Shown: in pieces, positions 60,034 through 64,000 of the stretch | Layout: the number at the start of each line of letters is the position of its first letter | Position numbering within the stretch: the stretch's first letter is position 1 | Source: Syngnathus acus | Taxonomy: Eukaryota > Chordata > Actinopteri > Syngnathiformes > Syngnathidae | Assembly (NCBI RefSeq): GCF_901709675.1 | Contig: NC_051104.1 | Coordinates: forward strand, 4,509,501-4,573,500 | Length of the DNA stretch: 64,000 bases | Reading direction: 5' to 3' | Translations under genes and position numbers: made by a program | Notes under the pieces: generated by a model | The model's input: the letters and a program-made list of their open reading frames with translations, nothing else | Told to the model about the DNA's origin: nothing | Database searches by the model: none

Positions 60034-63000
60034 GAGAAAGAATTAGATACACACAGACCTATCTGCACTGAATAGAAAGCACAGTAAGTCTATTATCACA
60101 CTTTTGTTTACTGGGACTGAATGATACAGTCAGCGATTTTGCAGCAACACATCATTTGGGGGCGAAGAAGAGTGAAATGAAGAAATGAAAGGAGCCCTGT
60201 GAGAGCTTCCGCAGAATACGGCTGATAAACTTGCTGTGGCTATTACTGAAAGCCGTCTGAACATTTGGAGTCGTCTGTGGGAAAGAGAGAGGCCTCAGTG
60301 TGGGAAGCGACTTTCTCTTGATACCGAGCTGCAGATCAGCAGTTTGCCATTATCTGTCATGGAAAAGTCGAGCCTGCTTTATAAAAGGTCAGATGCAAAA
60401 AAGGAGTGTTTTTGTCTATTACTGTTGACCCTTTGTCATCGCCACGGGCTGAAGTAATAAGCAAAGCCTTTGAGGATGCCGGATAAATTGTGCAGAGAAG
60501 CGCTTTGATACAGATCTCGAGCCTTCTATTGGACTGGAAATCAAATTAAAACATGAGAGCAATGTTGTAGCTCATGTCTGTCTTTTCCCGCTGTCTCCCC
60601 GTGTCTGCCTGTCTGTCTATCGGTCGGTCGTTGGCTCCAGGCTGGAGTCACATGGTTGACTGATCAAGTCAGGGGTGTTGAGGCGAACTCTGCGGGCGAC
60701 GCGCAGGAGCTCAGGCTGGGCTGAAATGAGTCTAAGTAGGCCAAGCCTTCATACATAAACACACTTCGCCCCCCGCCTCACCACTATGACCTTACCCGTC
60801 CACCAGCCGCCTATTTTACCATGACCTCCAGCCTTCAACGGTCGCACCAGCACGGATGGCTGGATGGACGGAAGGAGTCCGATAAGCAGCAACAAACAGT
60901 TCAACTTTCTGACAGCTCTATTCATACTGACACGTCATTAAGCAGTTTTTGATTAAGTGTTTTATTTTCCATTATATCCGATATGCACCACAGGACACAC
61001 AGACAACAATCATTAGCTTTGCAATGTTGGGTTGTTTCTTACAAGGAAAGGACCGGACCGGGCGTCCTCAGCCTCCCACCCCACACATCCAAACTCATTA
61101 ACTCAATTCATAATCGGCCCTTTCACCCCCCTTCTACGGAAGAGAGGTCATGGCGAAGTTGTTGTTGGCAGGGCTCATTAGCACCATCGCTTACTTCACT
61201 CCAAATGATTGTTTTTGCTCTGCTAAACCTGTTAGCATGTGCTTTTCTCAATCTTGCCTTCCTTTGGCACATTTATTTAATCCTCGTTCCCGTTCCTTCT
61301 AGAAGCAGAACGACTGAATGGAGATAATTGGGGGTAAAACTATCTGCCGCTTGTCCGACCAGACGTCTCGCACAACAATCGGCAGATTGTTCCGTAGGAC
61401 CAGTGACACAACAAGATGTAATTAGCAGGCATCCGCCGACAACCGTGTCAGATGTTGTTATGTACATCAAATCAATTCAAAATGACCTCCCCTGCCTGTC
61501 TTCTTACTAGCTCGGACTTGGCGTTCAGACTGATACCAGACCACTTTCAAATCAAGCAGTCACCTTTGTAAAGAATTTTTTATTTCTTTGGTTGACTGGT
61601 GAGCGCAACAATTCGTAATATCCGTTTCTATTTATATCCGTTCTATTTTTGTGTCACATCCTCCAGGTAACAACCGTGTTTATTTTGTATTCCCAGCATA
61701 CTTCTCTTTAGTCCCACCGATTGGCCGTTACCACTATTTACACAAAATATCACAAAATACAAAGCACTCTGGGTGAACTCAAACATTGATGATGGTTGTT
61801 CTGTGATATGGAAACATTCTCATTCTGTACCTCCTACACACAACATTCCATCCCCAAAAAAGATACATCGGAAAGGTCAGTCTGGCCCCTGACCTTTAGT
61901 CGTGACTTCATAAGAAACGTCTTTTATCATCATATGGCGTGGAGATAGCGAACAGACATGGCTGAAACTGAGATAGCCATCAATGACTTGAAGTGAGACT
62001 GCTAAGCTGAGATGAGAATGTCTCTCATGTCCTTGTGTGCCACTTTTTTTCTTTTTTTTGACCACCATTAACAAGTTGCGTGCTTACGGTTGAGCAAACG
62101 CAATTTTACGAGTTTCACAGGCAACGAAAGGTTGTGTGTTTGGATATGTATGAATGTGTGTGTGTTTGTTTTGAGCCTTGAGAAGTGAGTAGGGGAAGCC
62201 AAAATATCAAAGACCCAAGAGTCAAGCGCCGGTCGTGCAGGAAGTCAAACGTGGAAATCAAACATCCCATGAAGTTGCCCGAGACGGCCAAATGCAATAA
62301 CACGGTAGCTGTACCTTGTCTGTCCGAGGTGAGCGAAAGAGACGGACGGACGGACGTACACACTGTGCTCCTTGTTGAGTACTCACTAGCCAATTAGTTT
62401 GAAAAGCCCGCTTTCATAAAGCAAATTTATGGACATTTAAATTAAGAATCTCATCTACAACAATGCGCAGACCCAAAAGCTAGCTTCTAAACAGACCAGC
62501 TAGTCCCGAGATATATTTACATGCCTTTTTACCCAGATTTGTATGGTGCCGTGGAACACACAATAAAAACAGGCCCAGGGACAGACGGCTGTAATTTACT
62601 GCTTTCTGACAGATATAATCTTGGAAGATAGGAGCGAAGCAGGCCCACAGAGCTGCAAGCAAGCACATGCCAGCGATTAAGTCTCCGCACAGACAAAGCA
62701 TATGAAACAATGAATGATTAGTTTGGACTTTAAAATTTATAAAAGTCAGTGCTCCATAAAATGGAAGCATTGTGAGTATGTATGCGCATATATTACATCG
62801 ACGTCGTTTAGAAAAATAGAAGTCTGTTTCATACTCTAATGATATGGTGCGGTTGAAACTGACCCAGTTTAAAGTTAAAGCAAGGCAGTGAATGTGCCAA
62901 CATTAACATATAGACTATAAATGGTTCATGTCACAAATGTCCTGACATTTTCATGGCGAAGCAATTTGGGGATATTATCGGTGTTCCTTAGAAGCAAAAG

Positions 63001-63427
63001 TTACAATCTCTTCAATTGCAGATTATTAAAAAAAAAAACTTACTTGTGTCTAATCTTATTTGACAAAACAATAAAAATATTTCAGAGTGCTCGCTACACC
63101 TAACACCTCAGCGGCTTTAGTCACTCCTCACCAGGGAGTCATGCACGGTGCACAGGGAAGGATGGGGTGAGCCAAAACACTTGCAGGGTCAATTTTGCAT
63201 GTGACCGGTGTTTCGTATTTAATGAGAGCCGCTGTCACATCAAGTCAAGGCAGTCAGCGTAGAAAGCAAAGAGAAGAGAGGAGGAGTGAAGGGAGGTAGC
63301 GAAGAAGGTTGATGAGACATTCAAACAATAAAATTGCCACAATATGATACAATACTAATTTAGCAAATTTAACAAGAGCGCTTCACAGATATCCACGGGA
63401 CAGTAACAGTTGAAAGTCAGTCAAAAG

Positions 63428-63628
63428 CTAAAAAATAAAAACGAGTCTGCAAACGTAGCAGTGGAAGGAAATGCCATACAAAAACAACAACAGCAAGGGA
63501 CCTAAAATTGATCCCTGTGGAACACCATAACACAAAAAGTCCTGCCAGCCAAATAAGATCGAAATCACTCCTCCTGATGCCAACCTAGGCTGCAAACTTA
63601 TAACTTTGTATATTTGCATCCAAGCCAA
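63428..63628 (-). pseudogene. LINE reverse-transcriptase relic
   Basis: The minus-strand frame reads YGVPQGSILGPLL around 63475-63535. This is the highly recognisable GVPQGS motif of non-LTR retrotransposon reverse transcriptases. Only about 66 codons are open and the adjoining catalytic YADD motif is not seen, so this is a small decayed fragment. The family (L2/Rex-like) is a guess. Confidence 0.55.
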
Positions 63629-64000
63629 TTTTATTTATAAAGAAATTAAAAAAATGATAGTAAGCTCCAACTCTGTAAGGCGCTCTGCTCACAACATCCA
63701 CCCACCTCCTCCCACCCACATTCCCTCACCGGACCCTCATTAGCTCATGTGTACTCAATGCGTTTGCTCCTGCATCCCTTAATTTCCACTGTTATGGGGA
63801 CAAAGAGAGGCACAAAGCGTATCGCGGCACCAGCTCCTTGAACTCGACCTCATTCACTCATTACTGTCGCCATAGAAACCCCCTCCCCTCATCACCTCCT
63901 GACAAACCCTCTCACAGTGACTTTATGAATCGTGTGTCACTCATGACGGGCAAAGAGAGCCTTACTCGAAATATCACTTCTAGTTCATCCCAAAGGAATT

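Larger units (their letters stand above)
56417..64000. other. Gene-free DNA to the window end
   Basis: No gene was recognised. It includes a tRNA-like relic, a TTTA repeat at 60011 and a short reverse-transcriptase relic near 63470. The rest is unique sequence whose function, if any, cannot be read here. Confidence 0.4.

Noticed and set aside
1-64000. CRISPR array, operon or prokaryotic system
   Set aside because: The genes are intron-split vertebrate genes; the tandem arrays lack the short repeat-spacer pattern of CRISPR.

Overview
The window is nuclear DNA from a ray-finned (teleost) fish. It holds three intron-containing vertebrate genes in the conserved order mpp7 (minus strand), wac (plus strand), bambi (plus strand). 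This is the order I recall around human MPP7-WAC-BAMBI on chromosome 10p. Introns are short (mostly about 70-400 bp), and the non-coding DNA carries short inverted-repeat transposons typical of fish. I cannot name the species.

Layout. 1-12595: gene-free DNA beyond the mpp7 3' end, with one TA-flanked MITE at 5778. 12596-16606: all coding exons of mpp7, a MAGUK polarity scaffold (L27-L27-PDZ-SH3-GK). It includes three consecutive in-frame microexons between SH3 and GK. 16607-24939: the mpp7/wac divergent intergenic interval, with a MITE at 19722 and a hAT-type element ending about 190 bp upstream of the wac start codon. 24940-29196: wac (WW domain and C-terminal coiled coil), 13 coding exons, then a roughly 1.5 kb 3' UTR containing a 28-base poly-C run. 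32675-34731: bambi, three coding exons. 35657-38981: a 3.3 kb relative of the wac-upstream hAT element, with perfect 8-bp target duplications, swollen by two tandem arrays (235 bp x 7 and 157 bp x 4). 40231-41418: a degenerate CCCTAA mosaic that reverses orientation near 41244. 41419-64000: no recognisable gene, only three more MITE copies, microsatellites, a tRNA-like remnant and a short reverse-transcriptase relic. This last stretch may be a regulatory desert downstream of bambi.

The genes are neighbours by deep synteny, not an operon. MPP7 organises apical junctions, WAC links RNA polymerase II/RNF20-40 H2B ubiquitination with autophagy, and BAMBI is a kinase-less decoy receptor for TGF-beta/BMP signals. 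All exon boundaries were placed by eye from reading frame, splice sites and remembered human proteins. The summed exon lengths of each gene are exact multiples of three. UTR ends and transcription starts are not established.

The most unusual structures are the three-microexon cassette in mpp7 and the exactly periodic 235-bp hairpin array inside the hAT element.
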